A DNA stretch of 5,817 bases from Prolixibacteraceae bacterium (lineage in GTDB: Bacteria; Bacteroidota; Bacteroidia; Bacteroidales; Prolixibacteraceae). The position numbers were made by a program, and so were the translations under genes. Location of the stretch: positions 1 to 5,817 of the forward strand of contig WRIQ01000082.1 in assembly GCA_009782655.1 (NCBI GenBank). The letters are read 5' to 3'. Positions 5,774 to 5,817 of the stretch are shown here, one piece after another (positions within the stretch are counted from its first letter, which is position 1; each line of letters starts with the position of its first letter). The notes beneath the pieces are model-generated. The model was given only the letters and a program-made list of their open reading frames with translations, did no database searches and was not told the DNA's origin.

Positions 5774-5817
5774 TTAATCCAGCGGCCTTTCTCTGCCAAG
5801 GTCTAACGAGATATTTT
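5774..5817 (-). CDS. Possible C-terminal end of an upstream minus-strand gene (partial)
   Basis: Reading in from the right edge on the minus strand, one frame gives NISLDLGRERPLD followed by TAA at 5776-5774. The composition looks coding-like and the direction matches the GH39-like gene, about 123 bases downstream. Thirteen codons are too few to identify a family or to be sure the frame is real; another frame also stays open to the edge. Confidence 0.25.
   Translation of the reverse strand, partial: NISLDLGRERPLD

Overview
The window reads as chromosomal DNA from a member of the Bacteroidota, most likely Bacteroidales or Marinilabiliales. The evidence is AT-rich intergenic DNA around moderately GC-rich genes, start codons without Shine-Dalgarno sequences, matches to the Bacteroidota -7 promoter element TAnnTTTG, and the protein types present: a Tat-exported Gfo/Idh/MocA oxidoreductase, a secreted GH39-like glycosidase and a PaaI-type thioesterase. 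The phylum is inferred from these traits and no marker gene was available to test it.

Layout, left to right. Bases 1-450 contain no convincing gene. They hold three short perfect hairpins with three-base loops (101-230) and a probable terminator (335-359) for the gene that follows. fabD (451-1335, minus) is intact and encodes malonyl-CoA:ACP transacylase of fatty acid synthesis. A 523-base divergent intergenic region (1336-1858) has a candidate promoter for each flanking gene. A complete Tat-signal Gfo/Idh/MocA-family oxidoreductase (1859-3367, plus) ends in a strong intrinsic terminator (3401-3431). Immediately after it lies a PaaI-family hotdog thioesterase (3451-3857, plus), which appears to be a pseudogene: it has a one-base frameshift, a four-residue deletion in the catalytic helix and a changed conserved Asn. 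A 143-base convergent spacer separates it from a secreted GH39-like glycoside hydrolase (4001-5650, minus). The right edge may carry the last codons of another minus-strand gene.

The genes do not form an obvious operon or one pathway. fabD is housekeeping. The oxidoreductase and the GH39-like protein are both predicted to be exported and both belong to families that act on sugars, so a loose link to carbohydrate use is possible, but they are convergent and not co-transcribed. The thioesterase would have acted on aryl-CoA or acyl-CoA esters and looks inactivated. I saw no CRISPR array, tRNA, rRNA, insertion sequence or novel defence or mobile system. The decaying thioesterase and the unusual active-site context of the GH39-like enzyme are the observations most worth following.
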